DNA of 60,487 nt from Paenibacillus validus NBRC 15382 (GTDB lineage: Bacteria > Bacillota > Bacilli > Paenibacillales > NBRC-103111), in the NCBI RefSeq assembly GCF_004000985.1, contig NZ_BIMH01000033.1, positions 1 through 60,487 on the forward strand. The letters run 5' to 3'. Made by a program: the position numbers and the translations under genes. This document shows, one piece after another, positions 8,319 through 17,229 of this stretch (within the stretch, counting starts at the first letter, position 1; every line of letters starts with the position of its first letter). The notes under the pieces were generated by a model, which was not told where the DNA came from, ran no database searches, and saw only the letters and a list, made by a program, of their open reading frames with translations.

Positions 8319-9113
8319 TTAACGCACGTCTGTCATGCTAAAGTGCGGCAGCTGCGTGGCAAACACGAGCGCGGCACACCAGATGCACGCCATGAGCGCA
8401 ACCAGCGCCGCATCGTTCCCCGACCAGCCGATGCGGTAATAAAACGTGCGCGCTCCGCTGCCGGAGAAGCGCTTCGCTTCCATGGCGACGGCAATTCGCT
8501 GGGCGCGGCGGATACTTTGCGCCAGCAGCGGAATCGCATACCGCTTGACCGAATCGAGCACGCCGCGCAAGCCCCGCGGCATTCGCACGCCGCGCACCAG
8601 GAAGGCCGAACGCAGCGTGCGGTATTCGGCTGCAGCAATCGGGATAAGCCGGATCGCGGCCATGAAGCTGTACGCATAGCGGGGCGGCAGCCGCAGCTGC
8701 TGCATCAAGGAATAAAACAGGAATACCGGATTCGTCGTCAACCCGAACAGCAGCCCGATCAGCGCCATGTCGATCGTTTTAAAGCCGATGTGCATGCCTC
8801 GGAAGAAGCTCTCTTCCGTAATATGCACGAGGCCATAGCGGAACCACGTCGTCTCGCCTTGACCGAAAAATACCATCGAGGTGGCGGACGAAACGAACAT
8901 GATCCCGAACGGAAGCATAATCAGCATAAGCCTGCGCACCGGCTGACCGGAAGCGAGAAACAGCAGCAGCACGTACATCCATGTGACATGAATCAGTACG
9001 TTAATGTTATGCGTTAACAGCACGATCACGAAAATCACGACGGACAGCAGCAGTTTAAAACTCGGATTCACCCGGTGCAGCCACGTTTCGCGGCCTGCCT
9101 TCATCAGTGGCAT
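8319..9113 (-). CDS. ykoC: ECF transporter transmembrane subunit (YkoC-type)
   Basis: EcfT-type membrane component of the thiamine-precursor ECF transporter. 264 aa with about five hydrophobic segments. The coupling helix region carries the conserved Ala-Arg-Gly-like motifs (FLVRGVRMPRG and AMEAKRFSGSGART) that dock onto the ATPases. Five bases separate it from ykoD, and tenA follows. Acts at the cytoplasmic membrane with YkoD and YkoE. Confidence 0.88.
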   Translation of the reverse strand: MPLMKAGRETWLHRVNPSFKLLLSVVIFVIVLLTHNINVLIHVTWMYVLLLFLASGQPVRRLMLIMLPFGIMFVSSATSMVFFGQGETTWFRYGLVHITEESFFRGMHIGFKTIDMALIGLLFGLTTNPVFLFYSLMQQLRLPPRYAYSFMAAIRLIPIAAAEYRTLRSAFLVRGVRMPRGLRGVLDSVKRYAIPLLAQSIRRAQRIAVAMEAKRFSGSGARTFYYRIGWSGNDAALVALMACIWCAALVFATQLPHFSMTDVR

Positions 9114-9119
9114 GGACGT

Positions 9120-10655
9120 TCAACTCCTCACCTTAACCGTTTGCGGCTCAGACCCAGTGCCGGACGCTCTGCCGGTCGCTTCGTACGCAGCCGGAAGCAT
9201 GTCCGCAGCCAGCTTGCCGTCCCGCACTTCCCAGACGCGGGTGGCAAACGTGCGCACGATGCCCGGATCGTGCGTCACCATCACGATCGCGATGCCTTCC
9301 GCGCGCCACGCTTCCAGCTTCTCCAGGAGCGCGAACGTGCTGGCCGCATCCTGTCCGAACGTCGGTTCGTCCAGCAGCAGCAAGGCTTGCGCCTTAACCG
9401 TGGCGGCGGCTACCGAGAGCCGGCGCTTTTGGCCGAGCGACAGCTGGTAAGGATGCTGGTTCCGCTGCGGCAGCAGTCCGAACTCGTCCAGCAGCGCCTC
9501 CGTTCTCGCGGCAACGCCGATTTCCGGTTCGCCATCCCTCCGGAAATTAAAAGCGACTTCGTCGAACACGCTGTTCGCGATGAACTGCAGCTCCGGATTT
9601 TGAAAGACGAATGCGGCCGTATCGACGACGCCAGTCAGCCCCTTCACCGCCGACCCGTTCATCCAATAACCGCCCTCTGTCGGAATGAGCTGCATCAGGG
9701 CGGACAGCAGCGTGCTTTTGCCCGCCCCGTTCTTGCCGACGACGGTCACCCATTCGCCCGGATGCAGCTCGGCCAAGTCCACCTCAATCTTCTTCGCCTT
9801 GCCGTGGTATCCGGCAAATTGACGGAGCCGGATCAAGGGCTCGCCTGTTCCGCCCGGCTTGCATGCAGCGCCGCGTTCGGCGGAAAGCTTACGCTTGCGG
9901 CTGTAGTCGTCCCATATGCCGGGGTACCAGATGCCGAAGGTCTGCAGCTCTTGTCGATGCTCGCGGAAAATACGCGAAGGCTCCCCATCCGCCAGCATCC
10001 GGCCGTCCGTGTCAAACAATACGACCCGATCGACGAAATCGACGATATCGTCAATCTTGTGCTCGACGATCAGTACGGTTTTGTTCGCCGTCACCCGTTT
10101 GACGGTTTCCCATACTTCGCGCGTGCCCTCCGGATCGAGCAGCGACGAAGGCTCGTCGAGAAACCAGACGGCCGGATCGAGCGCCAGCAGCGAGGCGATC
10201 GCCAGCCGCTGCTTCATACCGCCAGACAGCGAGGCGATCGGAAAGTGCGGATCTTCAAGCTCTAGCCCGACCTCTTCCAAATAAAAGCGGATCAGCTCCG
10301 GCATCCTCTCCCGAGGCACCTGCAAGTTTTCCAGAACAAACGCCAGCTCCTCATCCACATAGGGCATACAAAACTGGGCGTCCGGGTCTTGGAACAAATA
10401 TCCCCAAGATGTCGGCCGGCTGATCCCGTCGAACTTCATCGGCACCTCGATCACGTCCGGTATCAAGCCGCTTAACACCTGCAGCAGCGTCGATTTGCCG
10501 CAGCCGCTCGGTCCGAGCAGCAGCACCTTCTCGCCGGGCCGGACATGCAGCGACAAGTCATCGAACAGCAGCGACGCGCTGCCGGGAAATTTCAAACGAA
10601 GCTGCGATACCCATAGACCCGGAGTTGTCGTTCCTGTATCGAATGCGCTCATCAT
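9120..10655 (-). CDS. ykoD: ECF transporter tandem ATPase (YkoD-type)
   Basis: 511-aa protein with two fused ABC ATPase domains powering uptake. Domain 1: Walker A GPSGCGKST (about 53-61), signature LSGGMKQRLAIA, Walker B VWFLDEPSS. Domain 2: Walker A GKNGAGKST (about 308-316), signature LSLGQKRRLSVA, Walker B LLLLDEPTF. Both nucleotide sites therefore look complete. It overlaps or abuts its operon neighbours (3 bases after ykoE, 6 before ykoC). Confidence 0.92.
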   Translation of the reverse strand: MMSAFDTGTTTPGLWVSQLRLKFPGSASLLFDDLSLHVRPGEKVLLLGPSGCGKSTLLQVLSGLIPDVIEVPMKFDGISRPTSWGYLFQDPDAQFCMPYVDEELAFVLENLQVPRERMPELIRFYLEEVGLELEDPHFPIASLSGGMKQRLAIASLLALDPAVWFLDEPSSLLDPEGTREVWETVKRVTANKTVLIVEHKIDDIVDFVDRVVLFDTDGRMLADGEPSRIFREHRQELQTFGIWYPGIWDDYSRKRKLSAERGAACKPGGTGEPLIRLRQFAGYHGKAKKIEVDLAELHPGEWVTVVGKNGAGKSTLLSALMQLIPTEGGYWMNGSAVKGLTGVVDTAAFVFQNPELQFIANSVFDEVAFNFRRDGEPEIGVAARTEALLDEFGLLPQRNQHPYQLSLGQKRRLSVAAATVKAQALLLLDEPTFGQDAASTFALLEKLEAWRAEGIAIVMVTHDPGIVRTFATRVWEVRDGKLAADMLPAAYEATGRASGTGSEPQTVKVRS

Positions 10656-10658
10656 GGC

Positions 10659-11243
10659 TTATTTACGTTCCAGGGCGTTATAATCGCTTTTGTTGACCGG
10701 ACGCACCAACTGGGTCACGCCCGTCTTCTCCAGCGCGCTCACAAGCGCATAAGCGAGAGGACCGCAAATGACGAAAGCGCCGACGAAGCGGAATACGATA
10801 TACAGCGTCAAGTTCCAGGTTGTCAGTTCCAGCAAATAGCCTTTGAAATAATCGAACATCACGGCGCCGAAGCCCGAAGCCATACCCGCCAGGCCGGCCG
10901 CTGCCCAAGAGAAGTTCCGGTACAGGAACGCAGCGAAAATCAGCTCTGCGCACAACCCTTGTGCAATGCCGTACGTCAAAGCTTCGACCCCGTACTGCGA
11001 ACCGGCCAATAGCTCACCGGATGCAGCCGCAATTTCAGCGAGCAGCGCCACGCCGGGTTTCCGAATAATAAGGAACGCAACCGTGGCAGCGATAAACCAC
11101 ATTCCGTACGTGAGCTGTTCCAACTGCAAGCCTGGTACTTTAAGTACGTTGTATACGTCGCCCCACAAGCGATAAATAATAGCAAACACGACCGCAATCA
11201 CGATAGTGACCAAAATATCGGTCAATTTCAAACCTTTTGACAT
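10659..11243 (-). CDS. ykoE: ECF transporter substrate-binding subunit (YkoE-type)
   Basis: Membrane S component, 194 aa with about five hydrophobic helices, that binds the substrate (HMP or thiamine-related). The N-terminal MSKGLKLTDILVTIVIAVVF and central ELIFAAFLYRNFSW are typical of YkoE. AGAGGGA precedes the start. First gene after the TPP riboswitch. The soluble thiamine-binding protein YkoF, which accompanies YkoEDC in B. subtilis, is not present here. Confidence 0.9.
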   Translation of the reverse strand: MSKGLKLTDILVTIVIAVVFAIIYRLWGDVYNVLKVPGLQLEQLTYGMWFIAATVAFLIIRKPGVALLAEIAAASGELLAGSQYGVEALTYGIAQGLCAELIFAAFLYRNFSWAAAGLAGMASGFGAVMFDYFKGYLLELTTWNLTLYIVFRFVGAFVICGPLAYALVSALEKTGVTQLVRPVNKSDYNALERK

Positions 11244-11324
11244 GGACGATCCCTCTCTTCTTATAAATAATTGTCCTTACAAGACGTCCCAAGGCTCGCC
11301 TGTCTCCCCTGTGCGGATTACGCC

Positions 11325-11357
11325 AAAAAAGCCGCCCCCGATCGATTCGGAAGCGGC
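11325..11357 (-). terminator. Riboswitch expression-platform terminator
   Basis: On the minus strand an 11-bp stem (GCCGCTTCCGA with TCGGGGGCGGC, two G-T pairs, loop of five) is followed by six T. It lies between the TPP aptamer and ykoE, so it is the probable premature terminator used when thiamine pyrophosphate is bound. Confidence 0.85.
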
Positions 11358-11390
11358 CTTGTGAGCACTATTGAACCAGCGTGCTTACGC

Positions 11391-11479
11391 TCTCCACTTC
11401 CCTACGCTGGTATCATCCAGATCAGGTTCAGAGGGTCTAGGATCTATTGATCCAATCTCAGCCGATGCGGCTCCCCTAG
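11391..11479 (-). promoter_or_regulatory. TPP (THI-box) riboswitch
   Basis: The minus strand contains the conserved blocks of the thiamine pyrophosphate aptamer in order: GGGGAGCC, GGCTGAGA, ACCCTCTGAACCTGATCTGG, ATACCAGCG and AGGGAAGTGG. It is located directly upstream of the thiamine transport operon and is followed by an intrinsic terminator, so it is an OFF switch in the presence of TPP. Confidence 0.96.
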
Positions 11480-11489
11480 TGACATAAAC

Positions 11490-11517
11490 ATATTAACACG
11501 ATTGAAATAAATGTCAA
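11490..11517 (-). promoter_or_regulatory. Promoter of the ykoEDC-tenA operon
   Basis: On the minus strand TTGACA (11512-11517), a 16-base spacer and TAATAT (11490-11495) form a good sigma-A promoter whose transcript would begin just before the riboswitch aptamer. The remaining stretch up to 11746 shows no gene; it is AT-rich and may hold the promoter of the following small gene. Confidence 0.75.
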
Positions 11518-11746
11518 TGGCTTTCCTTGCTTATCTTTTTAAAAAAATCTTTGCAGAAACGGCCTAGTCAATCGTTTTGAATTCTGTTAATATTACTTTG
11601 ATTTGTCATATTCCATAATTTGGTCGATACGTTCTAAGGGGGTTTCTCGGTAGCTGGCAAAAGCGGTGGACAGAAGTCGATAAGAAAAGGCGTCAGATCA
11701 TATTGGAAGCGCTATCTTTTTTTATTAACGGAAAGGAAGCGAGACC

Positions 11747-11959
11747 ATGGAAAACATAATTCATCGTGAATTCGAAGCGGTTGAACCGGTGTTCGTCACC
11801 ATCGAGATGGTGTCGCATTGTGGATATTGCACGCAGGTGCATGGCGATCCGTATTGCCGGACGCCAGTACATTGCACCAAATTTTCCGGTTCCTGCAGCC
11901 CGATTCATGTTAATTTGGCGACCTGCATGACTTGCGGTGAATACAAGAAAAGCACCTAG
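11747..11959 (+). CDS. Cys-rich small protein, 70 aa, unknown function
   Basis: Not recognised. It holds seven Cys (25, 28, 37, 43, 50, 60, 63), including two CxxC pairs at the ends (CGYC and CMTC), plus His at 24, 32, 42 and 54, a pattern suggestive of one or two zinc or other metal sites. No signal peptide or membrane segment. GGAAAGGAAG lies upstream, and a strong terminator follows 30 bases after the stop, so it is probably expressed alone. Confidence 0.65.
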   Translation: MENIIHREFEAVEPVFVTIEMVSHCGYCTQVHGDPYCRTPVHCTKFSGSCSPIHVNLATCMTCGEYKKST

Positions 11960-11988
11960 GCGTGAAAATCGACCGGACCGCGCAAGTA

Positions 11989-12021
11989 GAAGGCCCTTTC
12001 GGGGGCCTTCGTGCTTTTTTT
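11989..12021 (+). terminator. Terminator after the Cys-rich small gene
   Basis: GAAGGCCC and GGGCCTTC form a stem with a short loop, followed after GTGC by seven T. Confidence 0.85.
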
Positions 12022-12117
12022 ACGGCTGTTTGCAGGTTGCTTTGTCTACGGTTCTGTGTCAAGATATCGATAGATTCAAACTACGTTAACGAAGGAAACA
12101 GGTGACGCATAAACCCC

Positions 12118-12918
12118 ATGAAGATAACGTTTTTTCGGCTCTTAACGGAACTTTCATCGCGCAAGACCGTATCCCGCCTCACAGGAGCCTTCGCCAAATC
12201 GCGTGCCAGCCGCACGTTCATTGCGCAGTTCGCCAAGACGTACGGCATCCGAGTTGAAGATGCGGAGAAAGCGCTGCACGAATATGCGTCGTTAAACGAC
12301 TTCTTCACGCGACGGTTGAAACCCGGCTTGCGTCCGGTTCACACCGCCGATAACAGCGTTGTCAGTCCGGTAGACGCTTTGATCACCGGGATGGGCGACA
12401 TACGCGAAGGAACGATGCTGAGCGTCAAGGGGCAGGATTACACCGTCGAAGAGCTGCTGGCGCATAGCCCGCGGCGCATCAATTATACGAACGGCTATTT
12501 CTACGTGCTTTACTTAAGCCCGACCGACTATCATCGCATTCATGCGCCGATCTCGGGAACGATTATCGAGAAGGAGCACATCCCCGGCAAAGTGTACCCC
12601 GTCAACGATTTCGGGTTAAAGCATATGCGCCGCGTACTCAGCCGTAACGAGCGGCTTATTACGTACATGCAGCACGGTACCGGCGAAGTCGCCGTCGTCA
12701 AGGTCGGCGCGTTGAACGTCAGCTCCATCCAATACGTATCGCCGCTGCCGGAGAAATTGTCCGCCGGTGACGAGCTCGCGTATTTCGAGTTCGGCTCTAC
12801 AGTCGTGCTGCTCATGGAAAGCGGCACGTACGAAGCCCGACCCGATCTCACAGTCGGCAGCAAAGTCAAAATGGGCGAGGCTCTCGGCACCTTAAAACCG
12901 GCCCAGTCCTCGCGTTAG
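12118..12918 (+). CDS. psd: Phosphatidylserine decarboxylase proenzyme
   Basis: Converts phosphatidylserine to phosphatidylethanolamine at the membrane. 266 aa. Visible are SVVSPVDALI, the His motif LSPTDYHRIHAPISG and the C-terminal self-cleavage site FEFGSTVVLL; cleavage at Gly-Ser makes the pyruvoyl cofactor from the Ser of GST. Start chosen at ATG 12118 with AGGTG 13 bases upstream, a rather long spacing. No pssA gene is adjacent in this window. Terminator follows immediately. Confidence 0.93.
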   Translation: MKITFFRLLTELSSRKTVSRLTGAFAKSRASRTFIAQFAKTYGIRVEDAEKALHEYASLNDFFTRRLKPGLRPVHTADNSVVSPVDALITGMGDIREGTMLSVKGQDYTVEELLAHSPRRINYTNGYFYVLYLSPTDYHRIHAPISGTIIEKEHIPGKVYPVNDFGLKHMRRVLSRNERLITYMQHGTGEVAVVKVGALNVSSIQYVSPLPEKLSAGDELAYFEFGSTVVLLMESGTYEARPDLTVGSKVKMGEALGTLKPAQSSR

Positions 12919-12922
12919 AATG

Positions 12923-12961
12923 AGTCGGTACGTGCTTGCCAGCCTGCACGTACCGACTTTT
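12923..12961 (+). terminator. Terminator after psd
   Basis: A perfect 13-bp stem (AGTCGGTACGTGC with GCACGTACCGACT) with a 10-base loop, followed by TTTT. Confidence 0.85.
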
Positions 12962-12990
12962 ATGTTCCCTCCGGGAAAGGAGCGCTTCAC

Positions 12991-14250
12991 ATGTCTTTAC
13001 AAACCCGAACGGCCGCCGACGGTCCGGCTTTGCGTCAACCGCCGAAAGCCGACGTCAAGCCGACTGTCTTTCGCATTTTGCTTGCTATCAGTCTGGTTCA
13101 TCTGTTTAACGACACGATTCAATCCGTCATTCCCGCCATCCTGCCGATATTGAAAGAAACGATGCAATTGAATTATACGCAATCCGGTATTATCGTCTTT
13201 GCGCTGAACATGACCGCTTCCGTCATGCAGCCCGTGGTCGGTCTGTATTCGGACCGCAAGCCGCGCCCTTATATGCTGCCGATCGGCATGGGATTTACGT
13301 TCCTCGGCGTGCTCGGTCTGGCGATCGCGCCGAACTACACGCTCGTGCTGTTGTCCGTGCTGCTGATCGGCGTCGGCTCGGCCATTTTCCATCCGGAAGG
13401 CTCGCGCGTCGCCTACATGGCCGGAGGCTCCCGGCGCGGACTCGCCCAATCGATCTTCCAAGTGGGCGGCAACTCCGGCCAATCGCTGGCTTCCGTGATG
13501 ACCGCCCTCGTGTTCGCCCCGCTGGGCCAGATTGGCGCTATCTGGTTTACAGCGGTCGCAGGCATCGGCATCGCCGTGCAGCTGTTCATTTCACGCTGGT
13601 ATAGCGGTTATGTAGCCGCAAATCCGCCGGCCGCCCGGAGGAACGGCGTCCGTGTGATGGATCGAAAGCGGAAGAAGCACATTCAATTTGCTGTCGTTAT
13701 GCTGATCTTCCTCGTCTTTGCCCGTTCGTGGTACCATGCCGGGGTTACGATTTACTACCCGTTTTATTTAATGGAAAAGTTTTCTATCAGCTTGGAGCAA
13801 GCCCAGCTGTATATCTTTTTGTTCGCCGCCGCGGGGGCGGTCGGGACGTTCATGGGCGGTCCGCTGTCAGATAAATTCGGCCGGCGCAACGTCATCTTTT
13901 TCTCCATGTTCGGCGCCGCTCCGCTTGCACTAATTCTGCCTTACGCCGACGCCTTCTGGGCTTACGTGATTTTACTGATCAACGGCTTCATTATCTTATC
14001 CAGCTTCTCCGTCTCGGTCGTCTATGCCCAAGAACTGATTCCCGGCAAAATCGGCACGGTCTCCGGCCTGATCACAGGCCTGGCCTTCGGCCTTGGTGCG
14101 CTTGGCGCCGTTGCGCTGGGCGGTTTGATCGATAAGTATCACCTGCAAAGCGTCATGAGCTGGGTCAGCTTTTTGCCGATCATCGGGCTGCTTACGTTCT
14201 TCCTTCCGGGAGACCGGAAGCTTCAGGAATGGGCGAAGGAGGAAGCTTAA
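12991..14250 (+). CDS. MFS transporter, fosmidomycin-resistance (Fsr) type
   Basis: 419-aa exporter of the major facilitator superfamily with about twelve hydrophobic segments. It carries the Fsr-type signatures HLFNDTIQSVIPAILP in helix 1, FHPEGSRVAYMAGG after helix 4 and SIFQVGGNSGQSLAS. The central cytoplasmic loop (about 205-225) is rich in Arg and Lys. GGAAAGGAG precedes the start. Role in drug efflux is inferred from the family; the substrate is unknown. A 247-base gap without a recognised gene follows. Confidence 0.88.
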   Translation: MSLQTRTAADGPALRQPPKADVKPTVFRILLAISLVHLFNDTIQSVIPAILPILKETMQLNYTQSGIIVFALNMTASVMQPVVGLYSDRKPRPYMLPIGMGFTFLGVLGLAIAPNYTLVLLSVLLIGVGSAIFHPEGSRVAYMAGGSRRGLAQSIFQVGGNSGQSLASVMTALVFAPLGQIGAIWFTAVAGIGIAVQLFISRWYSGYVAANPPAARRNGVRVMDRKRKKHIQFAVVMLIFLVFARSWYHAGVTIYYPFYLMEKFSISLEQAQLYIFLFAAAGAVGTFMGGPLSDKFGRRNVIFFSMFGAAPLALILPYADAFWAYVILLINGFIILSSFSVSVVYAQELIPGKIGTVSGLITGLAFGLGALGAVALGGLIDKYHLQSVMSWVSFLPIIGLLTFFLPGDRKLQEWAKEEA

Positions 14251-14497
14251 ACGATCGAGCGGTCCATCCTTTGGCATGCGGATGTATGGTCCGGGCCAAC
14301 AGGCCCGCTCTCTTTGCCTAGCAGGGCGGTGTGTGTCAGCGACGCTTTGAGCGGCTATCCCTTTCACTCAGGAACATGCGCGACGGGCCTACGCAATTGG
14401 TCTTTCCTTGTGTAAACCACGTCGCAGCTTCCAAAAACAGGCGTAAACGGGTATGCTAGAGAAAAACCCGGAGCAACATCCGCCAAGGAGGCTTACA

Positions 14498-15442
14498 ATG
14501 AAAACGGAGACCGAATGGGCCGAGTTATGTGGCTTGCTGCCGTCCTGGCTGGAAGCCAGCCGGCAGCAAGCCGCATACGGAAAGCCTGCCAGCTACATCC
14601 CCGAGCTTGCACACGCCCCGGCCGATGCGCTAGGCGTAACGATTATGGCCCCCAACGGGCAGAAAATCTCTGCAGGCGAGTGCGGGCATGCATTTACGCT
14701 GCAGAGCATTTCCAAAGTATTTACGCTGCTGCTCGCTCTGATGGATCAAGGCGAAGAAGGCGTGTTCCGCAAAGTCGGCATGGAGCCGACCGGGGACGAC
14801 TTCAATTCCATGCTGAAGCTGGAGCTCGTGGAACCCGGCATCCCCTTCAACCCGTTGATTAATGCGGGGGCGATCGTCATTTCCTCGTTGATTCGCGGCA
14901 GGACGCCGGAGGAGAAGACGGAACGGATCCTGACGTTCTTTCGTACGATAGCCGGCGATGCGTCGCTGACGTACAATCAAGCGGTGTACGCTTCCGAATC
15001 GGCGACCGCGCACCGGAACCGCTCCCTCGCTTATTTTCTGAAGGACAACCGCGTACTGGAGGAAGATGTTGAGGAGGTGCTGGACGTCTACTTCAAGCAC
15101 TGCTCCATTGAGGTCAACTGCCATCATATTGCCCGGATGGCGCTGGTGCTCGCCTTGAACGGCAAAGAGCCCGATACGGGGTGCGAGCTCATTCCGCGGC
15201 GCTACGTGCAGATCGCCAAGTCGTTCATGATTACGTGCGGGATGTACAACGCGTCCGGAGAGTTCGCCATCCGTGTCGGGCTGCCGGCCAAGAGCGGCGT
15301 CGCCGGCGGCATCCTCGCGCTGGTGCCGGGCAAATACGGCATCGGTGTCGTAGGCCCGGCGCTGAACGATAAGGGCAACAGCGTCGCCGGGGTTCATTTG
15401 CTGCAGACGATGTCCGAAGCGTGCGATTGGAGCATTTTTTAG
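14498..15442 (+). CDS. glsA: Glutaminase
   Basis: Hydrolyses glutamine to glutamate and ammonia; serine-dependent beta-lactamase-like fold. 314 aa, normal length. Active-site Ser-x-x-Lys is in LQSISKVFTL; other family motifs are INAGAIVISSL, the ESATAHRNRSLA segment and KSGVAGGILALVPGKYGIGV near the C-terminus. ATG at 14498 follows AAGGAGG; an upstream in-frame ATG at 14453 lacks a ribosome binding site. Confidence 0.94.
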   Translation: MKTETEWAELCGLLPSWLEASRQQAAYGKPASYIPELAHAPADALGVTIMAPNGQKISAGECGHAFTLQSISKVFTLLLALMDQGEEGVFRKVGMEPTGDDFNSMLKLELVEPGIPFNPLINAGAIVISSLIRGRTPEEKTERILTFFRTIAGDASLTYNQAVYASESATAHRNRSLAYFLKDNRVLEEDVEEVLDVYFKHCSIEVNCHHIARMALVLALNGKEPDTGCELIPRRYVQIAKSFMITCGMYNASGEFAIRVGLPAKSGVAGGILALVPGKYGIGVVGPALNDKGNSVAGVHLLQTMSEACDWSIF

Positions 15443-15549
15443 CAGACCGCCGTCAACACGCCCGGGAAAAACCACCGTGACGCTCCCGCGTCAAAGTGGT
15501 ATAATATTGGCTAATGTACGGAAGAAAGATTTAGGAAGGAATGAAATTC

Positions 15550-16857
15550 ATGAATTCTCTTGCCCAGAAACTGAACGAGACGATCGCTCAGGAAAATGCG
15601 CACGTCTACGAAATGCTATCCGAGCTCGGCCGGCAAATTTACTTCCCGAAAGAAGGGATCTTGAGCCAATCCGCCGAGGCGAAGGCCAAAGCAAAGAAAT
15701 TCAATGCTACCATCGGAACAGCGCTGGAGAACGGTCAGCCGATGCACCTCAAGGTGATCCAAGACACGCTGTCCGCCTATCAACCGAAGGACATTTACGA
15801 ATATGCCCCTCCGGCCGGGAAGCCGGAGCTGCGTGCCGCCTGGCGCGCAAAGATGATCGAGGAGAATCCGTCCCTGCAAGGCAAAGGACTCGGCAATCCG
15901 ATCGTCACCAATGCGCTTACGCACGGACTCAGCATCGTCGCCGACCTGTTCGCCGGTCCCGGCGACGCCGTCATCATTCCGGATAAGAACTGGGAAAACT
16001 ACGAGCTGACCTTCGGCATCCGCCGCGGCGCCGAGCTTGTGTACTATCCGCTCTATAATGCGGACCGCCGCTTCAATGCGCAAGGACTGCGCGAAGCGCT
16101 GCTGGCGCAAAAAGATAAAGGAAAAGCGATCGTCGTGCTGAACTTCCCGAACAACCCGACGGGATATACGCCTGGCGCCGAAGAAGGCCAAGCGATCGTA
16201 GCCGCGATCCGCGAAGCCGCCGAAGCCGGCATCAATGTCGTAGCCGTCACGGACGACGCGTATTTCGGATTGTTCTTCGAAGATTCCCTGCAGGAATCGC
16301 TTGCCGGGCAACTTGCCGGCCTGCATCCTCGCGTGCTGTCCGTCAAAATCGACGGCGCAACGAAGGAAGAGTATGTGTGGGGCTTCCGCGTAGGCTTCAT
16401 CACCTACGCCGGTCAGAGCGATGCCATGCTGGCCGCATTGGAGCAAAAAACGATGGGCATTATCCGCGCCACTATTTCCAGCGGGCCGCACCCGTCGCAG
16501 ACGTTCGTGCTGCATGCGCTGCAGTCGCCCGAGTTCAAGGCGCAAAAGCAAGAGAAGTTCGACATCATGAAGGGCCGCGCCAACCGGGTCAAAGCGCTGC
16601 TCGACAGCGGCAAGTACGGCGATGTCTGGGAATACTACCCGTTCAACTCCGGGTATTTCATGTGCCTGAAGCTGAAAACGGTCGAAGCCGAAGCGCTGCG
16701 CACGCATTTGCTTGATAAATATGCCATCGGCACGATTGCCCTCGGCGAAACCGACCTGCGCGTCGCGTTCTCCTGCATCGAAGAATCGAACCTCGACGAG
16801 TTGTTCGATTCGATTTATCAAGGTGTGCTCGACATCCAGGCCGTCACCGCCAAATAA
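15550..16857 (+). CDS. PLP-dependent aminotransferase (class I/II), 435 aa
   Basis: Fold-type I aminotransferase. Seen: NFPNNPTGYTP (about 200) for substrate carboxylate and PLP contacts, VTDDAYFG with the Asp for the pyridine nitrogen, the PLP Lys at about 272 in DGATKEEYVWGFRVGF, and a C-terminal Arg region. GGAAGGA precedes ATG 15550; the in-frame ATG at 15541 abuts the ribosome binding site. Substrate not identifiable by eye. Single gene with its own terminator. Confidence 0.88.
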   Translation: MNSLAQKLNETIAQENAHVYEMLSELGRQIYFPKEGILSQSAEAKAKAKKFNATIGTALENGQPMHLKVIQDTLSAYQPKDIYEYAPPAGKPELRAAWRAKMIEENPSLQGKGLGNPIVTNALTHGLSIVADLFAGPGDAVIIPDKNWENYELTFGIRRGAELVYYPLYNADRRFNAQGLREALLAQKDKGKAIVVLNFPNNPTGYTPGAEEGQAIVAAIREAAEAGINVVAVTDDAYFGLFFEDSLQESLAGQLAGLHPRVLSVKIDGATKEEYVWGFRVGFITYAGQSDAMLAALEQKTMGIIRATISSGPHPSQTFVLHALQSPEFKAQKQEKFDIMKGRANRVKALLDSGKYGDVWEYYPFNSGYFMCLKLKTVEAEALRTHLLDKYAIGTIALGETDLRVAFSCIEESNLDELFDSIYQGVLDIQAVTAK

Positions 16858-16863
16858 ACGTAA

Positions 16864-16907
16864 AAGCCAAGCTGCGACCGGCTCCGGTCCAAGCTTGGCT
16901 TTTTTTG
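16864..16907 (+). terminator. Terminator after the aminotransferase gene
   Basis: AAGCCAAGCT pairs with AAGCTTGGCT around an inner ACCGG/CCGGT stem, then seven T. Confidence 0.85.
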
Positions 16908-17057
16908 TTCGGAGCGTGCGGATGTCTGGTAGTTGCCCACATCCGCAGTGCAGCCGGGAGCAGCCGGGAGATATGCGAAGGCCGCCCATACTCCGCTCTG
17001 ACGCCCCTTCGCGCAGCGCGCTCATCCGCCTGTCCTCACGCCTTCTACGGCATTCGT

Positions 17058-17213
17058 CTACAGCCGCGTGCCGCGCCTTCTCCGTGCGAGCCCGTTGCGG
17101 TCGCGCGCGCCCGGCAAGGATCGGCCCGCCGGACACCAACGATCGTCCTCATCCATAAACTCCTCGTAGTCCTCCAAAAACGTGTCGGTCACCGTCTCTT
17201 GTTTTTCCTGCAA
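17058..17213 (-). CDS. Possible 51-aa peptide downstream of ilvA
   Basis: A TTG-initiated frame with GGAGG nine bases upstream begins 16 bases after the ilvA stop. The first 28 residues are strikingly acidic (FLEDYEEFMDEDD), the rest is Arg-rich and looks less protein-like. Not recognised; could be chance. The rest of the 370-base gap between the aminotransferase terminator and ilvA shows no other gene. Confidence 0.25.
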   Translation of the reverse strand: MQEKQETVTDTFLEDYEEFMDEDDRWCPAGRSLPGARDRNGLARRRRGTRL

Positions 17214-17229
17214 TAGTCCTCACCCTCCG

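Noticed and set aside
15616..17139. 507-codon frame antisense to the aminotransferase gene
   Set aside because: The sense frame encodes a clear PLP enzyme; the antisense product is Arg-rich, low-quality sequence caused by the GC-rich codon pattern.
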